Positions 7,069 to 8,078 of a stretch of DNA of 8,078 nt are shown in pieces. Source of the stretch: Betaproteobacteria bacterium (GTDB taxonomy: Bacteria > Pseudomonadota > Gammaproteobacteria > Burkholderiales > SG8-41). The first letter of the stretch is position 1, and each line of letters opens with the position of its first letter. Location: the NCBI GenBank assembly GCA_021414185.1, contig JAIOOZ010000251.1, positions 1 to 8,078 on the forward strand, given 5' to 3'. The translations under genes and the position numbers were made by a program. Under the pieces are notes generated by a model. It saw nothing but the letters and a program-made list of their open reading frames with translations, made no database searches and had not been told where the DNA came from.

Positions 7069-8078
7069 ATGACCCAGCCGCTGACCGCAGCGTACGGCGC
7101 TTTCATTGCGCGGCTTGATTTCGCCGCGCTGCCGGCCGCTGTCGTCAACGTAGCGAAACAGGGGTTCACCGATTGCGTCGGCGTGATGCTCGCCGGCTCG
7201 CGCGAGCCGGTGACGCAGGCAGTCGAGCGCGTGCTGCTTGCTGACCAGCCCGATGGACCGGCCAATCTTTATTTCAGCAGCAAGCGCAGCTCGGCGCCGT
7301 CTGCCGCGTGGATCAACGGCACCGCCTCTCATGCGCTGGACTACGACGACGTCGCGTTGAAAGGCAGCCATCCGAGTGCCGTGCTGGTGCCCGCCATATT
7401 GGCGGAAGCGCAGGCATTGCAGTCCTCCGGCCGCGACATGATCGTCGCCTACGTCGCGGGCTACGAGGTTTGGGCCGACCTCATCGCGCGCGAGCGCGGC
7501 AACTATCAACGCAAAGGCTGGCATCCAACGGGCATCTTCGGTGCAATCGGCGCTGCAGCAGCGTGTGCGTCCCTGCATAAGCTCGATGGGCAAGCCGCCG
7601 CGCACGCGTTGGGCGTCGCCGTATCGGAAGCGAGCGGCGTGATGTCCAATCTCGGCTCCATGGTCAAGCCCACGCATCCGGGAAAAGCTGCCGCATCCGG
7701 CATCTACGCCGCGCGCTTTGCCGAGGCCGGCATTTCCGCCACGACGGATGCGCTCGAACATACGCAAGGCTATCTCGCAGCACTCTCACCCACGGGCGAT
7801 GTCGACCTCGATACGCCGCCGAAACTCCCGCCGCAGCACTGGCACATGACGGAACAGGGACTCAGCATCAAGCAATATCCGGTGTGCTACCGCGCGCACC
7901 GCGCCATCGACGCCATGCTTGGCTTGCTGAAAAAACCCCCGGTCGCGGCGAAAGACATCAAAGAGATCCGCGTGTGCTTCAGCAATTCGCACCTGGTGAT
8001 ACTCAAGAACCACCGCCCGCAAAACGCCATCGCCGCCAAGTTCAGCATCGAGTTCGCCCTCGCCTGCTCCATCCTGGC
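7069..8078 (+). CDS. MmgE/PrpD family protein (3' end missing)
   Basis: The frame opens at ATG 7069 behind AGGGA and stays open to the right edge: 336 codons of a family that is usually about 450 residues. The family contains 2-methylcitrate dehydratase (PrpD), cis-aconitate decarboxylase and similar enzymes acting on di- and tricarboxylates. Family marks are NGTASHALDYDDV (83-95) followed by KGSHPSAVLVPAILA (98-112), AGYEVWADL (about 130-140), the KPTHPGKAA segment (K200, H203) and KQYPVCYRAHRAID (268-281, H277). These hold the Asp, Lys and His residues expected around the active site. The N-terminal all-helical domain is complete and the second domain is cut. The absence of prpB or prpC in view, and its place beside a dioxygenase and a Bug protein, argue for a catabolic role other than the methylcitrate cycle, but this is inference. 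It is transcribed divergently from the dioxygenase gene. Confidence 0.94.
   Translation, partial: MTQPLTAAYGAFIARLDFAALPAAVVNVAKQGFTDCVGVMLAGSREPVTQAVERVLLADQPDGPANLYFSSKRSSAPSAAWINGTASHALDYDDVALKGSHPSAVLVPAILAEAQALQSSGRDMIVAYVAGYEVWADLIARERGNYQRKGWHPTGIFGAIGAAAACASLHKLDGQAAAHALGVAVSEASGVMSNLGSMVKPTHPGKAAASGIYAARFAEAGISATTDALEHTQGYLAALSPTGDVDLDTPPKLPPQHWHMTEQGLSIKQYPVCYRAHRAIDAMLGLLKKPPVAAKDIKEIRVCFSNSHLVILKNHRPQNAIAAKFSIEFALACSIL

Noticed and set aside
7048..7767. 239-codon minus-strand frame
   Set aside because: It lies antisense to the MmgE/PrpD gene, which carries family motifs throughout.

Overview
The window looks like part of a GC-rich proteobacterial chromosome, most likely a betaproteobacterium (Burkholderiales or a relative). 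This is inferred from three gene families: an orphan Bug/TctC-type periplasmic binding protein, a YadG/YadH-type ABC exporter pair, and a TauD-like dioxygenase divergent from an MmgE/PrpD gene. No rRNA, tRNA, CRISPR array, transposase gene or phage gene was found.

Layout from left to right. A divergent membrane-bound FtsH-type AAA+ zinc protease is cut off at the left edge and ends at 1804. A small unidentified gene (1811-2185, minus strand) meets it tail to tail. About 980 bases (2186-3169) hold no convincing gene, only a weak candidate small ORF with a good ribosome binding site. A probable three-gene plus-strand operon follows: ABC ATPase (3170-4096), ABC-2 permease (4125-4886) and a secreted Bug-family binding protein (4902-5861). 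An 11-codon mini-ORF links the first two genes, with ATGA stop/start overlaps at both of its ends. Next come a TauD/TfdA-family Fe(II)/2-oxoglutarate dioxygenase on the minus strand (5875-6786), a 282-base divergent intergenic region holding a large nested palindrome centred at 6987, and an MmgE/PrpD-family gene (7069 to the right edge, cut off).

Functionally, the ATPase and permease should form one exporter. The Bug protein, dioxygenase and MmgE/PrpD protein resemble pieces of carboxylate uptake and catabolism neighbourhoods, but no substrate can be read from the sequence. The FtsH-like protease belongs to membrane protein quality control and appears unrelated to the rest.

The least ordinary items are the nested palindrome at 6938-7036, whose arm differences suit an RNA read from the minus strand; the mini-ORF relay at 4093-4128; and the altered Walker A motif of the FtsH paralogue. 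Nothing here clearly amounts to a new multi-gene system.
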